A stretch of 64,000 bases of DNA from Catenulispora acidiphila DSM 44928. GTDB taxonomy: Bacteria; Actinomycetota; Actinomycetes; Streptomycetales; Catenulisporaceae. Location of the stretch: NCBI RefSeq assembly GCF_000024025.1, contig NC_013131.1, forward strand, positions 8,846,229-8,910,228, given 5' to 3'. Under the pieces are notes generated by a model. The model searched no databases. It had not been told where the DNA came from and saw only the letters and a program-made list of their open reading frames with translations. Positions 34,617 through 41,833 of this stretch are shown piece after piece (the first letter of the stretch is position 1; every line of letters begins with the position of its first letter). The position numbers and the translations under genes were made by a program.

Positions 34617-35173
34617 CCGTCCTGCTCCGGACCGTAGACGACGTGCAGCGTGCCGGACTTGAAGACGTCGCACTTGATCAGCCGCAGCTTGATCGGCTCG
34701 TCCAGGTCGTCCTCCCACAGCCGCATGCCGCGGCCGACGGCGATCGGGTGGACGAACAGGTGCAGCTCGTCCAGGAGTCCGGCGCGCAGCAGCTGCCGCA
34801 CCACCGAGACCGAGCCGGACACCGCGACCGGTCCGCCCTCGCCGGCCTTCAGGTCGCGGACGACGTCCAGCAGGTCGCCCTCGGCCTGCTCGGAGTTGCG
34901 CCAGGCGAGGTCCAGCTTCTCGTGCGAGAAGACGATCTTGCGCGCGTCGCCCAGGATCTTCGCGAACTCCATGTCCTGCCCGCCCGCCTCGCGCGCCGGC
35001 CAGGCGGCGGCGAAGCCGTCGTAGGTGGTCCGGCCGAACAGCATCGTGTCGGCGCCGAGCTGCTCGGTCACGGCCGCGCCGAGCTCGTCGCAGAAGTAGG
35101 GGAAGTGCCAGTCCTGCGGGTCGGCCACGACGCCGTCGGCGGCGGAGAAGAAGCCAGCGGTGAGAGTGCGCAT
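34610..35173 (-). CDS. RibD C-terminal/dihydrofolate reductase-like protein
   Basis: 187 residues. MRTLTAGFFSAADGVVADPQ fits the first strand and loop of the RibD C-terminal domain (compare the ISLDG motif). LFGRTTYDGFAAAWP and IVFSHEKLD follow, and VAVSGSVSVVRQLLRAGLLD is the nucleotide-binding GS segment before ELHLFVHPIAVGRG. Members reduce pterin-like or unknown substrates with NADPH. Single gene facing the STAS gene across a 152-base divergent spacer. Confidence 0.9.
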   Translation of the reverse strand: MRTLTAGFFSAADGVVADPQDWHFPYFCDELGAAVTEQLGADTMLFGRTTYDGFAAAWPAREAGGQDMEFAKILGDARKIVFSHEKLDLAWRNSEQAEGDLLDVVRDLKAGEGGPVAVSGSVSVVRQLLRAGLLDELHLFVHPIAVGRGMRLWEDDLDEPIKLRLIKCDVFKSGTLHVVYGPEQDGQ

Positions 35174-35325
35174 GAGGTGTCTCCTGGTGGTTTCGCCGGT
35201 GCCCGGGGGCTCCGTGTCGGTCGCTTCACAGGGTCAGACGGAGGGACGGCGGCAAACTCATCGGTGCGGCCGGATTCTCCCGCCGAGGCCGATGAATCGC
35301 CGCCTCGCGCCCGGTCTGTAGTGGC

Positions 35326-35553
35326 GTGGGACCCATAGAGCGGTACGACGTGTCGTCGATCGAGCAGCCGACCAAGGCAGACCTGGAACGCCTGGCGAGG
35401 CGGCGGCTCGACGCCCGGCGGCGGGGGCGGGAGCTGGTGCTCACCGGGGTCGGTGCCCGGCTACGGCTGCTGTTGGCGGTGACTGGGCTGGACGAGGTGT
35501 TCGTGATCGGCGGCGAGGGCGTGCCGGAGGGCCTTCCGGAGCCGGAAGGCTGA
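35326..35553 (+). CDS. Short STAS-like protein
   Basis: 75 residues from a GTG at 35326. The ordering YDVSS..PTKADLERLARRRLDARRRGRE..LVLTGVGARLRLLLAVTGLDEVFVI fits the second half of a STAS domain (anti-sigma factor antagonist or MlaB type). The first strands and the phosphorylatable Ser of true antagonists are not present. Small single-domain proteins of this kind are common next to sigma factor genes in actinomycetes, and a SigG-type gene lies convergent here. It may be a reduced partner protein or a remnant. Confidence 0.6.
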   Translation: MGPIERYDVSSIEQPTKADLERLARRRLDARRRGRELVLTGVGARLRLLLAVTGLDEVFVIGGEGVPEGLPEPEG

Positions 35554-35581
35554 GGGCTGAGATCGGGCCGGCCCTGCCGTC

Positions 35582-35700
35582 GCCGGCGAGAGACTGCCGG
35601 AACCAGGAAGCTGAGGTCAGGCAGGCATGCCGTCGCCGGCGAGAGAGTGCCGGAACCAGGAAGCTGAGGTCAGGCCGGTGTGCCGTCGGCGCCGAGCCGT
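35582..35700 (-). repeat. 53-bp tandem copies including the sigma factor gene tail and stop
   Basis: Plus-strand AACCAGGAAGCTGAGGTCAG occurs at 35601 and again at 35654, exactly 53 bp apart, followed in both by a closely similar TGCCGTCG stretch. The second copy contains the TGA stop of the sigma gene (35670-35672) and its last codons (GADGTPA-stop). The first spells GDGMPA-stop out of frame. A more diverged third copy seems to reach back to the STAS gene end. Confidence 0.85.
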
Positions 35701-36671
35701 GCGGGCACGTCGAACAGCGGGAACAGTCGCTCGGTGTCCAGGTAGCTGCCGATGCCGGCGAGCCGGCCGTCGCGGATCTCCAGGACCATGATCGCCCACG
35801 GCGTCCAGCCGTCGCCGTCCTCGGCGACCCGGTACTGCGCGAACGCCGGCATCCCGTTGGCTTCTATCGGCAGCAGCCGCGACCCGCGGCAGCCCCCTCC
35901 GGCGCCGTTCCACCAAGCGCGCAGCTCCTCAGCGCCTTGCAGCCAGAGCTGGAAGGGCGGCATGTTGAGCGAGACGTCGGCGCGCAGCAGGGCGGTCAGG
36001 CCGTCGATGTCGAAGGCCTCGAAGGCCTTCACGTACTTGGCCAGGAACTCGCGCTGCTCGTCGTCCAGCGGCTTGGCGGTCTCCCCGCTCGCCGAACCGT
36101 CCTCGGCGAGTGTGGCGCGGGCGCGTTGCAAGGCGCTGTTGACCGAGGCCACCGAGGAGTCCAGCAGCTCGGCGGTCTCCGCCGCCGACCAGGCCAGCAC
36201 CTCGCGCAGGATCAGCACCGCCCGCTGGCGCGGAGCGAGCTTCTGCAGCGCGGCGATGAACGCCAGCCGGATGCTCTCGCGCCCGACGGCCACCTCGGCG
36301 GGGTCCCCGGCGAGCACGCGCTCGTCCGGGATCGGCCCGACCCAGACGTTCTCCTCCAGCTGCGCCAGGTTCGGCGCGGTCGCCGAGCCCGGCGAGAACA
36401 GGTCCATCGGCCGCGCGCGGCGCTGCGGCGCGGGCGCCATGTCCAGGCAGACGTTGGTCGCGATCCGGTACAGCCACGTCCGCAGCTGCGAACGGCCCTG
36501 GAACCCCTCGAACTTCGACCAGGCGCGCAGCAGGGTCTCCTGCACCGCGTCCTCGGCCTCGAAGGCGGAGCCGAGCATGCGGTAGCAGTACGCGGTCAGC
36601 TCGCGGCGGAAGGGTTCGAGCTGGTCGGCGACGGTGTCGCGGTCTGTGGTCGTGGACACGTTTTTCACCAT
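35670..36671 (-). CDS. sigG: SigG-type ECF RNA polymerase sigma factor with C-terminal SnoaL-like domain
   Basis: 333 residues. Region 2 (FRRELTAYCYRMLGSAFEAE, VQETLLRAW, LRTWLYRIATNVCLDM) and region 4 (LAFIAALQKLAPRQRAVLIL, then SAAETAELLDSSVASVNSAL) are clear. They are followed by a 120-residue NTF2/SnoaL-like domain (YVKAFEAFDIDGLTALLRAD, then MPPFQLWLQGAEE) as in mycobacterial SigG. The extra domain is thought to modulate activity in place of a classical anti-sigma factor. No anti-sigma gene is adjacent, but a short STAS gene is convergent. The target regulon is unknown. Confidence 0.9.
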   Translation of the reverse strand: MVKNVSTTTDRDTVADQLEPFRRELTAYCYRMLGSAFEAEDAVQETLLRAWSKFEGFQGRSQLRTWLYRIATNVCLDMAPAPQRRARPMDLFSPGSATAPNLAQLEENVWVGPIPDERVLAGDPAEVAVGRESIRLAFIAALQKLAPRQRAVLILREVLAWSAAETAELLDSSVASVNSALQRARATLAEDGSASGETAKPLDDEQREFLAKYVKAFEAFDIDGLTALLRADVSLNMPPFQLWLQGAEELRAWWNGAGGGCRGSRLLPIEANGMPAFAQYRVAEDGDGWTPWAIMVLEIRDGRLAGIGSYLDTERLFPLFDVPARLGADGTPA

Positions 36672-36704
36672 AACCCGAGGTGCCGACAGTCGCGGCCAAA
36701 ACGC

Positions 36705-36726
36705 CGCGCCTAGAACGCGCCTAGAA
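36705..36726 (-). repeat. Perfect 11-bp tandem duplication covering the glutaminase stop
   Basis: On the minus strand TTCTAGGCGCG is repeated twice back to back. The first copy is the last codon (Phe), the TAG stop and five following bases of the glutaminase gene. Plus-strand coordinates of the copies are 36716-36726 and 36705-36715. Confidence 0.85.
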
Positions 36727-37671
36727 CACCGACCAGCCCGTGGCCGCGCTGAAGCGGTCCAAGGCCTCCACGCCGGCGACCGAGTTCCCGTGCGGGTCCA
36801 GCGCCGGCGACCACACGCACAGCGCCGCGCGCCCCGGCACCACCGCCAGGATCCCGCCGCCGACGCCGCTCTTGCCGGGCAGGCCGACGCGGAAGGCGAA
36901 GTCGCCCGCGGCGTCGTACGCGCCGCACGTCATCATCAGGGCATTGACCCGCTTGGCGCCGAGGACGGGCAGCAGCCGGGTGCCGCCAGTGCGGACGCCG
37001 TGGCGGGCCAGGAACAGCGCCGCCATCGCGGTCTCGGCGCAGCTCATCGCGATCGAGCAGTGCCGGAAGTAGTGCTCGGCGGTGAGGTCGACGGGGTTCT
37101 CGATGTTGCCGTAGGCGGCCATGAAGTGCGCGAGGGCCAGGTTCAGGTCGCCGTGCTCGGCCTCGGAGGCGGCGACCGCGCCGTCGATGGTGATGGTGTG
37201 GTCGTCGGACTCGGTGCGCAGGAAGTCCAGGACCGTGCCGGCCGCGTCGCCGGTCTGGCTCTGCAGGATGTCGGTGACGACCAGGGCGCCGGCGTTGATG
37301 AAGGGGTTGCGGGGGATGCCGCGCTCGTACTCCAGCTGGATCAGGGAGTTGAAGGCGTTGCCGGAGGGTTCCACGCCGACCCGGCCGCGCAGCGCCCCGG
37401 CGTCGCCGGCCATCACCAGCGCCAGGGTGAACACCTTCGAGATGCTCTGCAGGGAGAAGCGCTCGCGGAAGTCGCCGACTCCGTACAGATGGCCGTCGAC
37501 CGTGGCCAAGGCCATGCCGAAGCGGTCCGGAGGGACTTGGGCCAGCGCCGGGATGTAGTCCGCGACCCGGCCATCGCCGACATAGGGGGCGACCTCGTCG
37601 GCGATCCACTCCAGCAGCGCGTCGTAGGCGATGTCGTCCACCGAGACCGCCGCGCCCTCCTCGTTCGCCAT
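36721..37671 (-). CDS. glsA: Glutaminase
   Basis: 316 residues from the ATG at 37671, close to the usual 310. It hydrolyses glutamine to glutamate and ammonia and has the serine beta-lactamase-like fold. The SxxK motif is SISK at residues 76-79. NPFINAGALV and YERGIPRNP, then LPGKSGVGGGILAVVPG near the C terminus, are diagnostic family segments. It is a single-domain form without a STAS extension. Divergent from a two-component system across 198 bases. Confidence 0.95.
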   Translation of the reverse strand: MANEEGAAVSVDDIAYDALLEWIADEVAPYVGDGRVADYIPALAQVPPDRFGMALATVDGHLYGVGDFRERFSLQSISKVFTLALVMAGDAGALRGRVGVEPSGNAFNSLIQLEYERGIPRNPFINAGALVVTDILQSQTGDAAGTVLDFLRTESDDHTITIDGAVAASEAEHGDLNLALAHFMAAYGNIENPVDLTAEHYFRHCSIAMSCAETAMAALFLARHGVRTGGTRLLPVLGAKRVNALMMTCGAYDAAGDFAFRVGLPGKSGVGGGILAVVPGRAALCVWSPALDPHGNSVAGVEALDRFSAATGWSVF

Positions 37672-37869
37672 CCATGACCTCTTTCCCGTCGATCGGCAGC
37701 TGGATCGGTCCCACCGTACGGGTGCACCCCGATCGGCCGGGGAGCACCGGCCCGCGCGGGTGAGATCGATCACGGCGGGCCGGTCGCGCGGCCGCTATGC
37801 CTTCGTTCCCCCTCGTTCCCCTACGAAAGTCGGACGTGCGCCGATCCGCCGCCGACCTACGCTGAAGGG

Positions 37870-39174
37870 GTGAAATCCCCGGCCTGGCTCCCGCGTGCCC
37901 GCGACCTCGCGGTGATGTCGCTGGCGCTGCTGGAGGGCGTCGCGGACCTGTTCGAGGACCGCCACGACCTGCCGATGGCGGTCCTGCAGATCTCGCTGGC
38001 CGCGGTCGGGACCGTGCTCCTGTGGTGGCGCCGGTCGCACACCGAGCGCATCACCGTCCTGACCATGCCGCTGGCGATCCTCGGCCAGGTGCAGGTCCCG
38101 CTGGCGATGATGTTGTTCGCCCTGGCGGTGAAGCGCCGGGACCGGGTGATGTGGCTGCTCACCGCGCTGGCGGGCGCGGCGTTCCTGAGCCAGACCGCCA
38201 TCGAGAAGCACGGCGACCTCACCTTCGGCGACCTGCTGGTCACCGTGCTGTGGGTGCTGGTCCTGGTGCTGTTCGGGGCGTACTTCGGCGCCCGGCACGA
38301 CCGGCTGGTCGCCCTGCAGGAGCGGGCCGAGCGCGCCGAGGCCGAGCAGGAGGCGCGCGCCGAGGCCGCCCGGCTGGCCGAGCGGGCGCGCATCGCCCGG
38401 GAGATGCACGACGTGCTGGCCCACCGCATCTCGCTGATCGCGCTGCACGCCGGCGGCCTGGAGATCACCGAACGCCCCGATCCCGGCGCCGCGCGGCAGA
38501 CCGCCGGGCTGATCCGGGAGACCGCGCGCTCGGCGCTGGAGGACCTGCGCGACGTGCTCGGCGTGCTCGCCAGCGGCGACACCTCGGCGCCGCTCGCGCC
38601 GCAGCCGCGCTTCGCGGACATCGCCGAGCTGGTCGAGCGCTCGGCGGCGGCCGGCGTCTCGGTGCGGCTGGTGCCGAACAGCAGCCTGAGCCTGGAGGCC
38701 GCGGTGCCCGAGGCCGTGGGCCGGGCCGCCTACCGGGTGGTCCAGGAGGCGCTGACCAACATCCACAAGCACGCCGCGTCGGCCGCCACCACCGTCCGGC
38801 TGTCCGGGGCGCCGGACATCGGGCTGGAGGTGCGCGTGGAGAACCAGGCGCCGCGGGTGGTGGGCACCTCGCTGCCCGGCGCCGGCTCGGGTCTGGCGGG
38901 CCTGCGAGAGCGGGTCGAGGTGGCCGGCGGGTCGTTCGAGGCCGGGCCGACCCTGCGCGGCGGCTTCCTGGTGCTGGCCTGGCTGCCGTGGCCGCACACC
39001 AATGCCAAGGACGAGACGGAGTACGGCGTGATCGTCTCCTCCCCCGGCTGCCGGCAGGAAGGCGGCGGCTCGGCCGAAACCCTCTGCGTGGCCGATGATG
39101 GGCAGGACCGCGCGAGCGCGGCCGCCGGCCCGTCCGACCGCCGCCTGATCCCCTCCCCGGAGCCCGCCGCATGA
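37870..39174 (+). CDS. Two-component sensor histidine kinase, NarL/DesK-type
   Basis: 434 residues from a GTG. The N-terminal 140 residues hold about four hydrophobic segments and little extracellular sequence. A charged linker (RAERAEAEQEARAEAARLAE) leads to the HisKA_3 box ERARIAREMHDVLAHRI with phospho-acceptor His180. The HATPase part has VVQEALTNIHKHAAS (N box) and GSGLAGLRERVEVAGG (G box). An unusual 45-residue tail follows the ATPase domain. The stop overlaps the response-regulator ATG (ATGA), so both partners are coupled. The stimulus is unknown. Confidence 0.93.
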   Translation: MKSPAWLPRARDLAVMSLALLEGVADLFEDRHDLPMAVLQISLAAVGTVLLWWRRSHTERITVLTMPLAILGQVQVPLAMMLFALAVKRRDRVMWLLTALAGAAFLSQTAIEKHGDLTFGDLLVTVLWVLVLVLFGAYFGARHDRLVALQERAERAEAEQEARAEAARLAERARIAREMHDVLAHRISLIALHAGGLEITERPDPGAARQTAGLIRETARSALEDLRDVLGVLASGDTSAPLAPQPRFADIAELVERSAAAGVSVRLVPNSSLSLEAAVPEAVGRAAYRVVQEALTNIHKHAASAATTVRLSGAPDIGLEVRVENQAPRVVGTSLPGAGSGLAGLRERVEVAGGSFEAGPTLRGGFLVLAWLPWPHTNAKDETEYGVIVSSPGCRQEGGGSAETLCVADDGQDRASAAAGPSDRRLIPSPEPAA

Positions 39175-39830
39175 TCCGCATCCTGCTCGTCGACGACGAG
39201 AGCCTGGTCCGCGCGGGCCTGCGCACCATCCTGGAGTCCGCCGAGGACCTGCGGGTGGTCGCCGAGGCCGAGGACGGCTCGCAGGTGGTCGACGCGCTCG
39301 CCGCGCACCGCCCGGACGTGGTCCTGATGGACGTCCGGATGCCCCGCGTGGACGGCCTGGAGGCGCTGCGCCGGGTGCAGGCCACCCCCGACCCGCCGCC
39401 GGTGGTCATGCTCACCACGTTCGACCTCGACGCCTACATCTTCGAGGCGCTGCGCCGCGGCGCCACCGGCTTCCTGCTCAAGGACACCCCGCCGCGCGAC
39501 CTGATCTCGGCGATGCGCGTGGTCGCCCGCGGCGACGCCATGCTCTCCCCGCCGGTGACCAAACGGCTGCTCGACCACTACACCGGCCTGCGCGTGGCGG
39601 ACCGCGCCGAGCAGGCCGTGAAGCTGCTGGCCGAGCTCACGCCGCGGGAGCGGGACGTCCTCGCCGAGCTCGCGCGCGGACTGTCCAACGCGCAGATCGG
39701 CAAGAGCCTGTTCCTGAGCGAGGCGACGGTGAAGGCGCATGTCTCGCGGGTGATGGCGAAGCTCGGGGTGGCCAACCGGGTGCAGGCGGCGCTGGTGGGG
39801 CGGGACGCCGGGCTGCTGGACGAGTCCTGA
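39171..39830 (+). CDS. NarL/LuxR-family response regulator
   Basis: 219 residues. The receiver domain has DD at positions 8-9, the phosphorylated Asp54 in VLMDVRMP, Thr in MLTTFDL and Lys in FLLKDTPP. The C-terminal HTH is LTPRERDVLAELARGLSNAQ through SEATVKAHVSRVMAKLG. Partner of the kinase encoded just upstream with a 4-base overlap. It may act on the divergent glutaminase gene or on other loci; no binding site is evident. Confidence 0.95.
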   Translation: MIRILLVDDESLVRAGLRTILESAEDLRVVAEAEDGSQVVDALAAHRPDVVLMDVRMPRVDGLEALRRVQATPDPPPVVMLTTFDLDAYIFEALRRGATGFLLKDTPPRDLISAMRVVARGDAMLSPPVTKRLLDHYTGLRVADRAEQAVKLLAELTPRERDVLAELARGLSNAQIGKSLFLSEATVKAHVSRVMAKLGVANRVQAALVGRDAGLLDES

Positions 39831-39907
39831 TCGCGGCGCTTTCCATCGCAGCGCTCGACAGCAGGGCTTGATCGCCGTGGTGTATCGCGGTGTTGTATCG
39901 CAGCGCT
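39828..39907. repeat. Degenerate ~13-bp repeats filling a convergent gap
   Basis: ATCGC-initiated units occur at 39830, 39845, 39871, 39884 and 39897 (ATCGCGGCGCT, ATCGCAGCGCT, ATCGCCGTGGTGT, ATCGCGGTGTTGT, ATCGCAGCGCT), spaced 13, 15 or 26 bases. TGATCGC at 39828 includes the response-regulator stop and recurs at 39869. The array occupies the whole space to the pstB stop. Confidence 0.6.
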
Positions 39908-39912
39908 CTGAT

Positions 39913-40830
39913 CTACCCGAACCGCCCGTTCACATAGTCCGAGGTCCGCTCGTCGCGCGGGTCCTCGAACAGCTGCCGGGTCGGTCCGGCCTCGACGATC
40001 CGTCCCGGCGTGTCGTGCGTGGCGAGGAAGAACGCGCAGTTCTGCGACACCCGCGCGGCCTGCTGCATGTTGTGCGTGACGATCACGATCGTCAGCCTCC
40101 CGCGCAGATCGGCGATGGTCTCCTCGACCCGGCGGGTGGAGGTCGGATCCAGGGCGGAGCAGGGCTCGTCCATCAGCAGCACGTCCGGCTCGACCGCCAG
40201 CGACCGCGCGATGCACAGCCGCTGCTGCTGGCCGCCGGACAGCGCGCCGCCGGGCGAGCGCAGCCGGTTGCGCACCTCGGCCCACAGCCCGGCCTGGGTC
40301 AGGCTGGTCTCCACCAGCTCCTCGCGGCGCGCCCGGCCGGCCTTGATCCCGGCCAGCTTCAAGCCGCTGACCACGTTGTCGTAGATGGACATCGCCGGGA
40401 ACGGGTTCGGGCGCTGGAACACCATGCCGACCCGGGCGCGGACGTCGGCGGGACGCCGGCCCGGCGCGTAGATGTCGTCGCCGTCCAGCAGCACCCGGCC
40501 GGCCAGCTGCGCCGACTTCACCATCTCGTGCATGCGGTTCAGGATCCGCAGATACGTCGACTTCCCGCAGCCCGACGGCCCGATCAGCGCCGTCACCTCG
40601 CCGGGCGCCATGCTCAGCGACACACGCTCGAGCACTTTGTGGTCGCCGAACCAGGCCGACAGGTCCTGGGTCTGCAAGCCGACCAGGCGTCCGGAGCGGC
40701 CGGCGGCCGCGACACCGGACCCGGCGCCGGCGGCAGGATCCTGGTCAGGCGCGACGGCGGGCAGCTGCTGGGTCGGGGCGTCCGCGCTCGAGGCGGTCGC
40801 CACGCCGCCGTGCTCGTCTATCTCAGTCAT
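39913..40830 (-). CDS. pstB: Phosphate ABC transporter ATPase PstB
   Basis: 305 residues from the ATG at 40830. Walker A GPSGCGKST is at 84-92, LSGGQQQR near 197-204, Walker B LLMDEPCSALDP, and the switch His in VIVTHNMQQA. VGMVFQRPNPFPAMSIYDNV is the PstB-specific Q-loop region. A 45-residue Ala/Pro/Asp-rich N-terminal extension is longer than in typical PstB (about 255-260). It powers phosphate import with PstC and PstA encoded upstream. Last gene of the minus-strand operon, 13 bases after the sortase-like gene. Confidence 0.93.
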   Translation of the reverse strand: MTEIDEHGGVATASSADAPTQQLPAVAPDQDPAAGAGSGVAAAGRSGRLVGLQTQDLSAWFGDHKVLERVSLSMAPGEVTALIGPSGCGKSTYLRILNRMHEMVKSAQLAGRVLLDGDDIYAPGRRPADVRARVGMVFQRPNPFPAMSIYDNVVSGLKLAGIKAGRARREELVETSLTQAGLWAEVRNRLRSPGGALSGGQQQRLCIARSLAVEPDVLLMDEPCSALDPTSTRRVEETIADLRGRLTIVIVTHNMQQAARVSQNCAFFLATHDTPGRIVEAGPTRQLFEDPRDERTSDYVNGRFG

Positions 40831-40843
40831 CGTGGTCCCTGAT

Positions 40844-41833
40844 TCAGTAGAGGTTCGGCAGCAAGACGGTGGCGTTCTCGTACACGCACCACAGCAGCGC
40901 GGCCAGCACCGGCGCCATCGACTGATAGACGGCACGCCGGTTCCACGCCGCGGCCAGTGCGACGGTCGCCGCCACGGCCAGTGCCAGCGCGAGCGCCCAC
41001 AGCTGGAGCGCGGGCCAGGCGTCGGTGTCGGAGGCCATCGTCTTGTCCAGGTCGGTCTTGGTCCCGCGCTGCCCGGAACCGTCCGCGGGCCGGCCGTCCA
41101 GGCGCGCCCCGACGTAGATCGCGTGGGTCGGGATCCAGGTCGAGTCGCCGGTCGCCAGCACCAGCCGGTTCGGGAAGGAGTCGGCGACCGGCTTCGAACC
41201 CTCGCCGAAGGCGTTCACGGTGTAGGTGAAGGTGCCCTCGCCGGTGGTGACGGTGATCTTGTCGCCGACCCGCAGCTTCGGCAGCGAGGCGAACGGCGCG
41301 CCGAACATGCCGCGCCGAGCCATCAGGGCGCTGACACCGGGCTGGCCGGGCAGGACCGTGTAACGGAGATGTCCGGGACCGCGTGCGAGATCCGCGCCGG
41401 TGGTCCCTTCGACCACGACCGCCTGGTGCAGCCCGATCGCCGGGATGTCCAGGATCGCCAGCGGTGTGCCGTCGGCGGCCGGGCCGACCGGTGCGGTGGC
41501 CTGTCCCAGTTCGCCGGCGAGCGCGCGGTACAGATCGGCTTGGCTGTGCTGCTCCTGAAGCCCGGACAAGCCGAATGCGTAGACGACCCAGCCGAGCAGG
41601 AACATCGCCAGCAGGCTCGCGGACATCGACACCATCTGCACGATCCGGCGCCCTCGGCTGGCGCGCAGTGTCGCGCGGAGCGCAGCTGCCGAAGGGCGGG
41701 ACGGCCGTGGCGTCGCAGGAGGCTGATTTGCCTCCGTGTCCGGCACTGGCGTGGGAGTGGTCGCGCCGTCCGGATCCGCCTCCGGGGAGCCCGCGGGCAC
41801 CGGGGACGTGGTCGGCATCGTCGGCGCGCTCAC
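40844..41833 (-). CDS. Sortase-fold membrane protein lacking the catalytic triad
   Basis: 329 residues from the GTG at 41833, which overlaps the PstS-like stop (GTGA). A Pro/Thr-rich N terminus precedes a helix near 66-88, a sortase domain (LAILDIPAIGLHQAVVVEGT, LPGQPGVSALMARRGMFGAP, LRVGDKITVTTGEGTFTYTV), then two C-terminal helices. In class E sortases the ALAGHR segment holds the catalytic His; here it reads ALMARR (Arg173). The TLTTC motif with the catalytic Cys reads LVLATG (Gly229), and the downstream Arg is not evident. The enzyme is probably inactive as a transpeptidase and may serve as a structural partner of the neighbouring transporter. Confidence 0.85.
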   Translation of the reverse strand: MSAPTMPTTSPVPAGSPEADPDGATTPTPVPDTEANQPPATPRPSRPSAAALRATLRASRGRRIVQMVSMSASLLAMFLLGWVVYAFGLSGLQEQHSQADLYRALAGELGQATAPVGPAADGTPLAILDIPAIGLHQAVVVEGTTGADLARGPGHLRYTVLPGQPGVSALMARRGMFGAPFASLPKLRVGDKITVTTGEGTFTYTVNAFGEGSKPVADSFPNRLVLATGDSTWIPTHAIYVGARLDGRPADGSGQRGTKTDLDKTMASDTDAWPALQLWALALALAVAATVALAAAWNRRAVYQSMAPVLAALLWCVYENATVLLPNLY

